Both the position numbers and the translations under genes were made by a program. From assembly GCA_051746205.1 (NCBI GenBank), contig JBNJEU010000002.1, positions 19,177 through 83,176 on the forward strand: a stretch of 64,000 nucleotides of DNA, read 5' to 3'. Source of the stretch: Thiohalospira sp051746205. GTDB lineage: Bacteria; Pseudomonadota; Gammaproteobacteria; Thiohalospirales; Thiohalospiraceae. The notes under the pieces were generated by a model. The model did no database searches, had not been told where the DNA came from, and was given only the letters and a program-made list of their open reading frames with translations. Every line of letters starts with the position of its first letter. Position 1 is the first letter of the stretch. Below, piece after piece: positions 8,422 through 17,354 of this stretch.

Positions 8422-11136
8422 TCAGTGCGCCGCACCCCAGGTGTCGCCGCTGCCGACTTCCACCTCCAGCGGGACCGCCAGCTCGCCCGCTGCGGTCATC
8501 CGGTCCATCAGCGGCTCCCGGAACGCCGCCACCTCGTCGACGGCCACCTCGAACACCAGTTCGTCATGGACCTGGAGCACCATGCGGGCATCCGGGGCAT
8601 CGTCGCCCTGCAGCCAGGCGTCCACAGTGATCATCGCGCGCTTGATCAGGTCGGCGGCAGTGCCCTGCATGGGGGCGTTGATCGCCGTGCGCTCGGCGTA
8701 CTGGCGACGCTGGCCGTTGCCGGAGCGAATGTCGGGCAGGTGCAGGCGGCGGCCGAAAACGGTCTCGACGAAGCCCTGATCCCGCGCCACCTCGCGGGTC
8801 CGGTCCATGTAGGCCCGCACGCCGGGATAGCGCTCGAAATAGCGATCCACGTAGGCCTGCGCCTCGTCGCGCTCGATGCCGAGCTGGCGTGCCAGCCCCC
8901 AGGCCGACATGCCGTAGATCAGGCCGAAGTTGATCGCCTTGGCGGCGCGTCGCTGCTCCCCGTCCACGGCGTCCGTGGCGACGCCGAAGACCTCGGCGGC
9001 GGTCGCCCGATGGATGTCGACGCCCGCGGCGAAGGCGCGCAGCAGTCCCGCGTCGCCGGAGAGGTGGGCCATGATCCGGAGTTCGATCTGGGAGTAGTCG
9101 GCGGCCACGATGCAGTAGCCCGGGGGCGCGGTGAACGCCTCCCGGATGCGCCGTCCGGTTTCACTGCGAATGGGGATGTTCTGCAGGTTCGGATCCGCCG
9201 AGGACAGCCGGCCGGTGGCGGTCACCGCCTGGTGGAAGGAGGTGTGGATGCGGCCGGTGTCCGGGTGAACCAGTTCCGGGAGCTTGTCGGTGTAGGTCGA
9301 CTTCAGTTTGGCGTAGCCTCTGTGCTCGATGATCAGACGTGGCAGTTCGTACCCGTCGTCGGCCAGTTCCTGGAGCACCGCCTCGGCGGTGGAGGGCTGC
9401 CCCTTGGGGGTGCGCTGACGCACCGGTAGACCCTGCTCCTCGAACAGGATGGTCTGGATCTGCTTCGGCGACGCGAGGTTGAATGGCTGGCCGGCGGCGT
9501 CGTGCGCCGCGCGCTCCAGCCTCGCCATCTGCTCCTCCAGCTCGCCGCTCAGGCCGTGGAGGTGGTCGCAGTCGATGCGTACACCGGTGCGCTCCATGCG
9601 CGAGAGCACCGGCACCAGCGGCATCTCCACCGTTCGGTAGAGTTCCGCCAGCCGACCGGTGCGTTCCAGATCCGGCCATAGCCGGTGGTGCAGATCCCGG
9701 GTCACGATGACGTCCTCCACCGCATACGGGGCCGCCACCTCCAGCGGGATCTGGTCGAACGTCAACTGTTTGGCGCCCTTGCCGGCGACGGCCTCGAAGG
9801 AGGTGGTTTCGCGGCCGAGATACTTGCCGGCGAGGGTATCCATGTCGTGGCGGCTGCCGGTGCTGTCGAGGACGTAGGACTCCAGCATGGTGTCGTGGGC
9901 CACGCCGACCATCTCCACGCCGGCGCGGGCCAGAACGGAGAGGTCGTACTTCAGGTTGTGGCCGAGTTTCGGACGTTCCGGATCGCGCAGCAGCGGCCCC
10001 AGAGCCTCGAGGACCGTGGCCCGGTCCATCTGGTCTTCGTCACCGGGGAAGGCGTGAGCCATCGGGATGTACGCCCCGCCATCGCCATCGGCGACCCCGA
10101 TGCCGACCAGATCGGCGCGCATGTAATCGAGGCTGGTGGTCTCGGTATCGAGGACCACCCATTCGGCCGCTTCCAGACGCCGTACCCACGCAGCCAGGGT
10201 TTCGGGGTCGGTGACCACTTCCACCGGTTCGGGTTCCGCTCCGGCCACCTCTGCACGGTCGACGCTGCCCGCCCCGGCTTCGCCCTCGATCTCGCCCAGC
10301 CAGGTGCGAAAGCCCAGCCGCTGGTAGCATTCGCGCAGGGTCTCGGTGTCGGGTTCCCGTCGCGCCAGGTCCTCCGGGGCCACCCCGAGATCGAGGTCGT
10401 CCCGGACGGTCACCAGTTCACGGCTGCGCGGCAACTGGTCCAGATGGGCCCGCAGGTTCTCCGCCACCTTGCCCTTCATCTCCGGGGCGGCGGCAATGAT
10501 CGCGTCCAGATCGCCGTGGGCCTCCAGCCACTTCACGGCCGTCTTCGGCCCGACCCCGGGCACGCCCGGGATGTTGTCGGAGGTGTCGCCGACCAGGGCA
10601 AGGTAATCGATGATCCGCTCCGGTGGTACGCCGAACTTCTCCACCACGCTCTCCGGGTCGAGAACCGTGTCGGTCATGGTATTGACCAGGGTAACGTGGT
10701 CGTCCACCAGCTGGGCCAGATCCTTGTCGCCGGTGGAGATGACCACCGATTCGTCGGCGGCCGCGGCGCGACGGGCGAGGGTGGCGATGACGTCGTCCGC
10801 CTCGACCCCGTCGTGCTGGATCAAGGGCAGCCCCATCGCCTTCACCAGAGTATGAATGTCCGGGATCTGGCGGGCGAGTTCGTCGGGCATCGGTGGCCGA
10901 TTGGCCTTGTAGTCGGCGTAGATGTCGTCGCGGAAGGTTCGCCCCGGGGCATCGAAAACCACGGCCATGCGTTCCGGCTGATAATCGCGCAACAGGCGCC
11001 GCAGCATGTTCACCACGCCGTAGGTGGCGCCGGTGGCCTCGCCATCGGCGCTGGTCAGCGCCGGCATGGCGTGATAAGCGCGGTACAGGTAGGACGATCC
11101 GTCCACGAGGATCAGTGGCTGGTCTGGGCCGGACAT
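8422..11136 (-). CDS. polA: DNA polymerase I
   Basis: A 904-residue three-domain polymerase for Okazaki fragment processing and repair. The 5'-3' exonuclease domain spans about 1-290 (ILVDGSSYLYRAYHA at 9-23, GDTSDNIPGV at 183-192). The proofreading 3'-5' exonuclease is intact, with DTET at 330-333 and the later LGHNLKYDLSVL. The polymerase domain has motif A DYSQIELR and motif C VHDELVFEV (catalytic Asp858). Length is slightly below the E. coli enzyme. The start at 11136 begins MSGPDQPLILVDGSS. Single gene, with its own terminator, divergent from the LOG-family gene. Confidence 0.97.
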   Translation of the reverse strand: MSGPDQPLILVDGSSYLYRAYHAMPALTSADGEATGATYGVVNMLRRLLRDYQPERMAVVFDAPGRTFRDDIYADYKANRPPMPDELARQIPDIHTLVKAMGLPLIQHDGVEADDVIATLARRAAAADESVVISTGDKDLAQLVDDHVTLVNTMTDTVLDPESVVEKFGVPPERIIDYLALVGDTSDNIPGVPGVGPKTAVKWLEAHGDLDAIIAAAPEMKGKVAENLRAHLDQLPRSRELVTVRDDLDLGVAPEDLARREPDTETLRECYQRLGFRTWLGEIEGEAGAGSVDRAEVAGAEPEPVEVVTDPETLAAWVRRLEAAEWVVLDTETTSLDYMRADLVGIGVADGDGGAYIPMAHAFPGDEDQMDRATVLEALGPLLRDPERPKLGHNLKYDLSVLARAGVEMVGVAHDTMLESYVLDSTGSRHDMDTLAGKYLGRETTSFEAVAGKGAKQLTFDQIPLEVAAPYAVEDVIVTRDLHHRLWPDLERTGRLAELYRTVEMPLVPVLSRMERTGVRIDCDHLHGLSGELEEQMARLERAAHDAAGQPFNLASPKQIQTILFEEQGLPVRQRTPKGQPSTAEAVLQELADDGYELPRLIIEHRGYAKLKSTYTDKLPELVHPDTGRIHTSFHQAVTATGRLSSADPNLQNIPIRSETGRRIREAFTAPPGYCIVAADYSQIELRIMAHLSGDAGLLRAFAAGVDIHRATAAEVFGVATDAVDGEQRRAAKAINFGLIYGMSAWGLARQLGIERDEAQAYVDRYFERYPGVRAYMDRTREVARDQGFVETVFGRRLHLPDIRSGNGQRRQYAERTAINAPMQGTAADLIKRAMITVDAWLQGDDAPDARMVLQVHDELVFEVAVDEVAAFREPLMDRMTAAGELAVPLEVEVGSGDTWGAAH

Positions 11137-11245
11137 GGTCTTCCCCTCGGCTGGAAAACGCCCATTATGTCTCAGACGAGCTCAAGCGTGTAAAATCGCG
11201 CTCCTGACAAGGGGCGCGAGCGGCGCGCCACCCGGAGCCGAAGCG

Positions 11246-11971
11246 ATGACCAAGCTGCCACCCCACGACCACACCGGACTGTCGCCGGTGAACGACGCCA
11301 TGCTCAATCGCGAGTCCTGGAAAATTTTCCAGATCATGGCGGAGTTCGTCGAAGGCTTCGAACGACTGGCCCGGATCAAGCCCTCGGTGAGCATCTTCGG
11401 ATCGGCGCGCATGGCCTCCGATCACCCGTACTACCAGTCCGCCGAGGCCATCGCCTTCGCCCTGTCGGAATCGGGCTTCTCGGTGGTCAGCGGCGGCGGC
11501 CCGGGCATCATGGAGGCGGCCAACAAGGGCGCCTTCGAAGGCAAGTCGCCCTCCATCGGGCTGAACATCCAGTTGCCGCACGAGCAGTCGGGCAACGGCT
11601 ACCAGGACATCGCCCTGTCGTTCCGCCACTTCTTCTCGCGCAAGGTGATGTTCGTGAAGTACGCCGCGGCCTATGTGGTCCTGCCGGGCGGCTTCGGCAC
11701 CCTGGATGAACTGGCGGAGATCATGACCCTGGTGCAGACCGGCAAGACCCGCCGGATCCCGATCATCCTGGTCCACGGCGACTTCTGGCACGGCCTGCTG
11801 GACTGGCTGGCAGACCGCATGGTCAGCGAGGGGATGATCAACGCCGAGGACATGGAACTGGTTCAGGTTGTGGACAAGCCCGAAGAGGTGGTGGATGCTA
11901 TCTTCGACCACTATGAAAACCGGGGCTTCGAGCCTTCCGCTGAAGAACGGGAGATCCTGCTGGATCTCTGA
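11246..11971 (+). CDS. LOG-family (TIGR00730) Rossmann-fold protein
   Basis: A 241-residue member of the lysine-decarboxylase-like/LOG family, whose characterised members are nucleotide 5'-monophosphate phosphoribohydrolases (cytokinin-activating or purine nucleosidase activity). Two signature motifs are present: SGGGPGIMEAANKG (82-95) and LPGGFGTLDE (146-155). The ATG at 11246 has GGAG 9 nt upstream; the open frame extends further upstream without family similarity. It is divergent from polA and followed by the DUF2782 gene and thrB. The exact substrate is not visible from sequence. Confidence 0.88.
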   Translation: MTKLPPHDHTGLSPVNDAMLNRESWKIFQIMAEFVEGFERLARIKPSVSIFGSARMASDHPYYQSAEAIAFALSESGFSVVSGGGPGIMEAANKGAFEGKSPSIGLNIQLPHEQSGNGYQDIALSFRHFFSRKVMFVKYAAAYVVLPGGFGTLDELAEIMTLVQTGKTRRIPIILVHGDFWHGLLDWLADRMVSEGMINAEDMELVQVVDKPEEVVDAIFDHYENRGFEPSAEEREILLDL

Positions 11972-11996
11972 ACCCACGCGAGCGACTGGTTAAACC

Positions 11997-12308
11997 ATGA
12001 AGAGACTGCTGTTCACCACCCTGGCCGCAACTTTCCTCCATGCCGCCAGCGCCGGTGCCGAGGATTCGCTGCCGGTGCCGGAAGTCGAGCCCGGTTCCAT
12101 CCCTGATGCCGAGGTGACCATCGTCCCCGGTGACGGCGCGACCATCGAGGAATACCGGGTCGGGGGCGAGGTCCGAATGATCAAGATCGTTCCGCGCAAC
12201 GGCCCGCCGTACTACCTCGTGGACACCAACGGTGACGGTGAGCTGAACTCGCGGCGGAACGAACTCGACGCCTTCAGTGTCAATCAGTGGATCCTCTTCC
12301 GCTGGTAA
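11997..12308 (+). CDS. DUF2782 family exported protein
   Basis: A 103-residue small protein with a signal peptide (residues 1-22, ending ASAGA). The rest matches the DUF2782 pattern: EVTIVPGDGATIEEYRVGG, then MIKIVPRNGPPYYLVDTNGD and a C-terminal NQWILFRW. The family has no known function. It commonly lies between polA and thrB in gammaproteobacteria, as here: it follows the LOG gene by 25 nt and precedes thrB by 42 nt. The Shine-Dalgarno is weak. Confidence 0.82.
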   Translation: MKRLLFTTLAATFLHAASAGAEDSLPVPEVEPGSIPDAEVTIVPGDGATIEEYRVGGEVRMIKIVPRNGPPYYLVDTNGDGELNSRRNELDAFSVNQWILFRW

Positions 12309-12350
12309 CCCATTCGGCCCCGTGGCCCCAACGTCTGGATCGAAGCCGGC

Positions 12351-13319
12351 ATGTCGGTATACACGCGAATCGAACAGGACGAACTCAGGGAGTTCCTCGC
12401 GCGCTACGAGATCGGAGCGCTGGTGGATTATCGCGGGATTTCGGCCGGGATCGAGAACACCAACTACTACGTCTCCACGGAGACCCATGAGCTGATCCTC
12501 ACCCTGTTCGAACAGTTCGAAGCCGACGAGCTACCCTATTTCCTGGAACTGATGGGCCACCTGGCCGAGCACGGCGTGCCGGCACCGCACCCGGTTGTGG
12601 ATCGGCACGATCAGGCCTTGCAGGAGTTCAAGGGACGTCCGGCGGCTCTGGTCACGCGCCTCCACGGCTCCAGTCTCGACCACCCCGATGTCGCCCACTG
12701 CACCGCCATCGGCACCGGACTGGCGCAACTCCATCAGGCCGGCTCCACATTCCCGCGACACCGCGACAACCCGCGCGGACCGCGCTGGTGGAAGGAGATG
12801 GCGGACAAGCTGGAGGGGCACCTGGACAGCAACGATACCGAACTGCTGGAGGAGGAGCTCCGCTTCCAGTCGCTGTTCCGTGTGCAGGATCTGCCCTCCG
12901 GGGTCATCCACGCCGACTTGTTCCGTGACAACGCCCTCTTTCAGGGCGAGCACCTCACCGGCATCATCGACTTCTACTACGCATGCAGCGATGTCTGGCT
13001 CTACGATGTCGCCATTACGGTCAACGACTGGTGTTCCGATGACAGCGGCGGGCTCGACCCGGAGCGGGTCACGGCACTGCTCGAGGCGTATCAGGCGGTC
13101 CGGCCGTTCCACCCCATCGAGCGCGGGGCGTGGCCGGTGATGTTGCGGGCGGCGGCACTGCGCTTCTGGCTGTCGCGGCTGGGCGATCTGCATTTCCCGC
13201 GCGCCGGCGAGCTGACCCACACCAAGGATCCCACCGTCTTCCGGGCCATCCTGCAGCGCCGGATCCGCGAGGAACGCGCCCTGCGTAAACTCTGGCCGCA
13301 ACAGCGCGCGGCGGTCTGA
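12351..13319 (+). CDS. thrB: Homoserine kinase, APH-fold type (ThrB)
   Basis: A 322-residue homoserine kinase of the aminoglycoside-phosphotransferase-like (type II) family, making O-phosphohomoserine for threonine synthesis. The N-terminus has the family pattern GISAGIENTNYYV (29-41). The catalytic loop HADLFRDN is at 187-194 (Asp189 and Asn194), and the Mg-binding IIDFYY at 205-210. It is distinct from the GHMP-type ThrB of E. coli. Ends 18 nt before the convergent uvrD stop. No other threonine genes lie nearby. Confidence 0.93.
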   Translation: MSVYTRIEQDELREFLARYEIGALVDYRGISAGIENTNYYVSTETHELILTLFEQFEADELPYFLELMGHLAEHGVPAPHPVVDRHDQALQEFKGRPAALVTRLHGSSLDHPDVAHCTAIGTGLAQLHQAGSTFPRHRDNPRGPRWWKEMADKLEGHLDSNDTELLEEELRFQSLFRVQDLPSGVIHADLFRDNALFQGEHLTGIIDFYYACSDVWLYDVAITVNDWCSDDSGGLDPERVTALLEAYQAVRPFHPIERGAWPVMLRAAALRFWLSRLGDLHFPRAGELTHTKDPTVFRAILQRRIREERALRKLWPQQRAAV

Positions 13320-13337
13320 GGCCGGTTCACCCGCGAC

Positions 13338-15485
13338 TCAGACCCCGGCTTCCAGCTGAGCGTAGGCCAGCACCAGCCACTTGCTGCCCACCTCGTCGAA
13401 ATTGACGTAGATGCGGACATTGGCCCCCTGGCCCTCGTAGTCCATGACCACGCCCGGCCCAAAGGAGGGGTGGTGGACCCGCTGGCCCAGCTCCACCACC
13501 ATCCCTTCGCCGGCCGGCGAGCCCGCCGCCGAACCCGCGCCGCCCCCCAGTCGAACCGACTCGGTGTGCTCCGGCGGCAGCTCCCCCAGGAAGCGGGAGG
13601 GGCGATTGCGCTCCTCCTTGCCGTGCAGCCGCCGCGACTCCGCCCGGCAGAGGTAGAGCAGGCGCATGGCGCGGGTCATGCCGACATAGCAGAGGCGTCG
13701 CTCCTCCTCCAGCCGACCACCGTCGTCCAGCGCCATGCGATGGGGGAAGAGACCCTCTTCCATGCCGACCAGGAAGACCAGCGGGAACTCCAGCCCCTTG
13801 GCGGAGTGCAGCGTCATCATGTGGATGCAGTCCTCGCCGGCATCGGCCTGAGCGTCCCCGGCCTCCAGGGCGGCGTGGTTGAGGAAGGCGCTCAGGGCCT
13901 CGTCGGCATCCGGCGCCTGCTCCACCTCGAACGCGCGGGCGGCGTTGATCAGTTCGTCCAGGTTGTCGATGCGCGCCTGGCCCTTCTCGCCCTTTTCCTT
14001 GCGATAGTGGGCCACCAGACCGCTGGCCTCGCGGGCGCGGTCCACCTGCTCGCCGAGGTCGCGGTCGACCATCGCCTCGGCCAGCCCCTCCACCAGCTCG
14101 CGAAAGCGGCGCACCGCGCCGGCGGCGCGGGCCGGCAGATGGTTCTCCTCCAGCGCCTCGCCGGTGGCGCGCCACAGGCTGATACCCCGCGCCCGCGCCA
14201 GTTCGCGCAGACCGTCCACGGTGCGCGAGCCGATGCCCCGCGTCGGTGTATTGACGATCCGCTCGAAGGCGGCGTCGTCGTCGGTGTTCACCGCCAGGCG
14301 CAGGTAGGCGAGCAGGTCCTTGATCTCGGCACGTTCGAAGAAGCGCGGACCGCCATAGATCCGGTAGGGCGTTCCGGTCTGGACCATCACCTCCTCGAAG
14401 ATCCGCGACTGGGCGTTGGAGCGGTAGAGGATGGCGCAGTCGTCACGCCGACCGCCGTCGTCCATCCACTGGTGGATACGCCGGGCCACGAAGCGCGCCT
14501 CGTCGTTCTCGTTGAAGGCGTCGTAGAGCTGCACCGGCTCGCCCTCGCCGATGGCGGTCCAGAGCTCCTTGCCGAGCCGTTCCGGATTGCGGGCAATCAG
14601 GTGGTTGGCGGCCCCGAGGATGTGGCCGGTGGAGCGGTAGTTCTGCTCCAGACGGACGGTACGCACCCCGGGGAAATCGCGCTCGTAGCGGCGGATGTTC
14701 TCCACCCGGGCGCCGCGCCAGCCATAGATCGACTGATCGTCGTCGCCGACGGCGAACAGAGTGCCGCTGTCACCGGCGAGCAGGCGCAGCCAGGCGTACT
14801 GGATGGCGTTGGTGTCCTGGAACTCGTCCACCAGGATGTGGCGGAAGCGCTGGCGGTAGTGGTCGAGCAGGTCCGGGTTCTCGCGCCACAGTTCGAAGGC
14901 GCGCAGCAGCAGCTCGGCGAAGTCCACCAGCCCGGCGCGACGGCACGCCTCCTCGTAGGCGCGGTAGAGCATCACCAGGGTGCGCTGGTAGGGATCGCCG
15001 CCATCATCGATGGCGTCGGGGCGCTGGCCGTCGTCCTTGCGGGCGTTGATGAACCCCTGAACGGTGCGAACCGGCCAGCGCGAGTCGTCCAGCCCCTGCT
15101 CCTGGATCACCCGCTTGACCAGCCGCTGCTGATCGGCGCTGTCGAGGATCTGGAAGGTCGCCGGCAGGTCGGCCTCGGCATGGTGCTGGCGCAGCAGGCG
15201 GTGGGCGAGGCCGTGGAAGGTCCCCACCCAGAGGCCGCTCGAGGGGAGTCCGACGAGGTCCTCGATGCGCCCGCGCATTTCGGCGGCGGCCTTGTTGGTG
15301 AAGGTCACCGCCAGGATCGCGAAGGGAGAGACCCCCTCGGCGCGGATGAGCCAGGCGATGCGGTGGACCAGTACGCGGGTCTTGCCGCTGCCGGCGCCGG
15401 CCACCACCAGGGTATGGCCGGTGGGGCCGGCGACGGCGTCGCGCTGGGCCTCGTTGAGGGGGTCGATGAGTTCGGTGACGTCCAT
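13338..15485 (-). CDS. uvrD: DNA helicase II UvrD
   Basis: A 715-residue SF1A 3'-5' helicase acting in nucleotide excision and mismatch repair. Motif I AGAGSGKT is at 29-36; motif Ia TFTNKAA, motif II VDEFQDTN, motif III GDDDQSIYGWRGA and motif VI VGMTRA with LCYVGMTRAM are all visible. The C-terminal region beginning near GQRVHHPSFGPG is the UvrD tail that contacts repair partners, which argues for UvrD over Rep. ATG at 15485. It is last in the strand-wise series after glmS, with a 40-nt gap. Confidence 0.95.
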   Translation of the reverse strand: MDVTELIDPLNEAQRDAVAGPTGHTLVVAGAGSGKTRVLVHRIAWLIRAEGVSPFAILAVTFTNKAAAEMRGRIEDLVGLPSSGLWVGTFHGLAHRLLRQHHAEADLPATFQILDSADQQRLVKRVIQEQGLDDSRWPVRTVQGFINARKDDGQRPDAIDDGGDPYQRTLVMLYRAYEEACRRAGLVDFAELLLRAFELWRENPDLLDHYRQRFRHILVDEFQDTNAIQYAWLRLLAGDSGTLFAVGDDDQSIYGWRGARVENIRRYERDFPGVRTVRLEQNYRSTGHILGAANHLIARNPERLGKELWTAIGEGEPVQLYDAFNENDEARFVARRIHQWMDDGGRRDDCAILYRSNAQSRIFEEVMVQTGTPYRIYGGPRFFERAEIKDLLAYLRLAVNTDDDAAFERIVNTPTRGIGSRTVDGLRELARARGISLWRATGEALEENHLPARAAGAVRRFRELVEGLAEAMVDRDLGEQVDRAREASGLVAHYRKEKGEKGQARIDNLDELINAARAFEVEQAPDADEALSAFLNHAALEAGDAQADAGEDCIHMMTLHSAKGLEFPLVFLVGMEEGLFPHRMALDDGGRLEEERRLCYVGMTRAMRLLYLCRAESRRLHGKEERNRPSRFLGELPPEHTESVRLGGGAGSAAGSPAGEGMVVELGQRVHHPSFGPGVVMDYEGQGANVRIYVNFDEVGSKWLVLAYAQLEAGV

Positions 15486-15525
15486 GCCCTCATGGTACCC
15501 GTAACGCGCCGTGGCGGGCCAATGC

Positions 15526-17352
15526 TTATTCCACGGTCACCGACTTGGCCAGGTTGCGCGGCTGGTCCACATCGGTGCCCTTGATCACCGCCACGTGGTA
15601 GGCGAGCAGCTGGAGAGGAACCGTGTAGACCATGGGTGCGACCAGTTCGGGGACGGTGGCCAGCGGCAGCGCCTCCATGCCCTCGCCGAGGCTGACCTCG
15701 CCATCGGCGAACACGATGAGCTGGCCGCCCCGGGCGCGCACCTCCTGGAGGTTGGATTTCAGCTTGTCCAGCAGGTCGTCATTGGGCGCCACGGTGACCA
15801 CCGGCATGTCGGCATCCACGAGCGCCAGCGGGCCATGCTTGAGCTCCCCGGCGGGGTAGGCTTCGGCGTGGATGTAGGAGATCTCCTTGAGTTTCAGTGC
15901 CCCCTCCATGGCCACCGGATAGAGGGCGCCACGCCCCAGGAAGAGGCTGTGGTGGCGGTCGGCGAAGCCTTCAGCCAGCGCCTCGATGGCCCCATCCAGC
16001 TCGAGCGCACGCTCCATGTGGCCGGGCAGCGACTCCAGGGCCTGAACCAGGGCCGCCTCGGTCCCGGCATCAATGCCGTTGCGATGGGCCAGCACGGCGG
16101 CCAGCATCAGCAGGGCGGTGAGCTGGGTGGTAAAGGCCTTGGTCGAGGCGACCCCGATCTCGGGGCCGGCGCGGGTCATCAGCACGAGATCGGACTCGCG
16201 CACCAACGAGCTCTCGGCGACATTGCAGATGGCCAGGCTCGGGCAGGCGTTCCGCTGGCGAAGATGGCGCAGCGCCGCCAGGGTATCGGCGGTCTCACCC
16301 GACTGCGAAATGGTGACCACCAGGGTGTTCGACCGCACCACCGCCCTGCGGTAGCGAAATTCGCTCGCCACCTCGACCTGACACGGGATCCCGGCCAGCG
16401 CCTCGATCCAGTACCGCGCCACCATCCCGGCGTGGTAGCTGGTTCCGCAGGCGAGGATCTGGACCGCCTCGACCCGCTCGAAGGTCTCGGCGGCCCGCGG
16501 TCCGAAGGCCTCCTCGAAGACACGCCCGTCGCCGAGGCGGCCCTCCAGGGTATCGGCAATGGCGCGGGGCTGCTCGTGGATCTCCTTGAGCATGAAGTGC
16601 CGGTAGTGGCCGCGCTCCACCGCGCTGGCGGTCAGCTCCGATTCCTGGACGGGGCGCTCGACCTCGCGCCCGTCGGCGTCGAGGATCCGGTAGCGATCGC
16701 GGCGCAGATCGACCACATCGCCCTCTTCCAGGAAGATGAATCGCTGGGTGACCGGGAGGAGGGCGGCGACATCCGAGGCGATGAAGTGCTCACCGATGCC
16801 GATGCCGACCACCAGCGGACTGCCCCGGCGGGTCGCCACCAACCGGCCCGGCTCGGCGTCGCTGACCACCCCGAGGGCGTAGGCGCCCTCCAGATCGCCG
16901 ACGGTATGCCGCACGGCGGCCAGCAGATCGTCCCCCTGCTCGCGGTGGTGGTGGATCTGGTGGGCGACGACTTCGGTGTCGGTCTGCGAGGTAAACCGGT
17001 ACCCGGCCACGATCTGCGCTTCGCGCAGCGCCTCGTGGTTCTCGATGATGCCGTTGTGCACCACGGCGATGGCATTGTTGCAGATGTGCGGGTGGGCGTT
17101 GTTCTCCGACGGCGCGCCGTGGGTGGCCCAGCGCGTGTGGGCGATGCCGGTATACCCATGGAGCGGGTCGGCGTCCAGCCGCTCCTGGAGGGCGCTGACC
17201 TTGCCCATGGCACGCTGGCGCCCCAGGCGACCCTGCTCGTCGGCAACCACCAGACCGGCGGAGTCATAGCCGCGATACTCCAGCCGTCGCAATCCCTCCA
17301 TGAGGATCGGGACGACGTCGCGCTCGGCTACGGCTCCGACGATTCCGCACAT
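15526..17352 (-). CDS. glmS: Glucosamine-6-phosphate synthase GlmS
   Basis: A 608-residue glutamine:fructose-6-phosphate amidotransferase. The N-terminal class II glutaminase begins at catalytic Cys2 (MCGIVGAVAE), with RRLEYRGYDSAG further on. Two SIS sugar-isomerase domains follow; CGTSYHAG and SQSGETADT lie in the first, and the C-terminus ends LAKSVTVE as in the family. It supplies GlcN-6-P for peptidoglycan and LPS. Its ATG at 17352 is 2 nt after the glmU stop, so the two are cotranscribed and probably translationally coupled, and both act in UDP-GlcNAc synthesis. Confidence 0.97.
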   Translation of the reverse strand: MCGIVGAVAERDVVPILMEGLRRLEYRGYDSAGLVVADEQGRLGRQRAMGKVSALQERLDADPLHGYTGIAHTRWATHGAPSENNAHPHICNNAIAVVHNGIIENHEALREAQIVAGYRFTSQTDTEVVAHQIHHHREQGDDLLAAVRHTVGDLEGAYALGVVSDAEPGRLVATRRGSPLVVGIGIGEHFIASDVAALLPVTQRFIFLEEGDVVDLRRDRYRILDADGREVERPVQESELTASAVERGHYRHFMLKEIHEQPRAIADTLEGRLGDGRVFEEAFGPRAAETFERVEAVQILACGTSYHAGMVARYWIEALAGIPCQVEVASEFRYRRAVVRSNTLVVTISQSGETADTLAALRHLRQRNACPSLAICNVAESSLVRESDLVLMTRAGPEIGVASTKAFTTQLTALLMLAAVLAHRNGIDAGTEAALVQALESLPGHMERALELDGAIEALAEGFADRHHSLFLGRGALYPVAMEGALKLKEISYIHAEAYPAGELKHGPLALVDADMPVVTVAPNDDLLDKLKSNLQEVRARGGQLIVFADGEVSLGEGMEALPLATVPELVAPMVYTVPLQLLAYHVAVIKGTDVDQPRNLAKSVTVE

Positions 17353-17354
17353 GG

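Noticed and set aside
13470..15584. 704-residue plus-strand frame opposite uvrD
   Set aside because: Antisense shadow; UvrD motifs on the minus strand are intact.
15591..15598. CCACGTGG palindrome in glmS
   Set aside because: Only the 8-bp core is present; the arms do not match parS.
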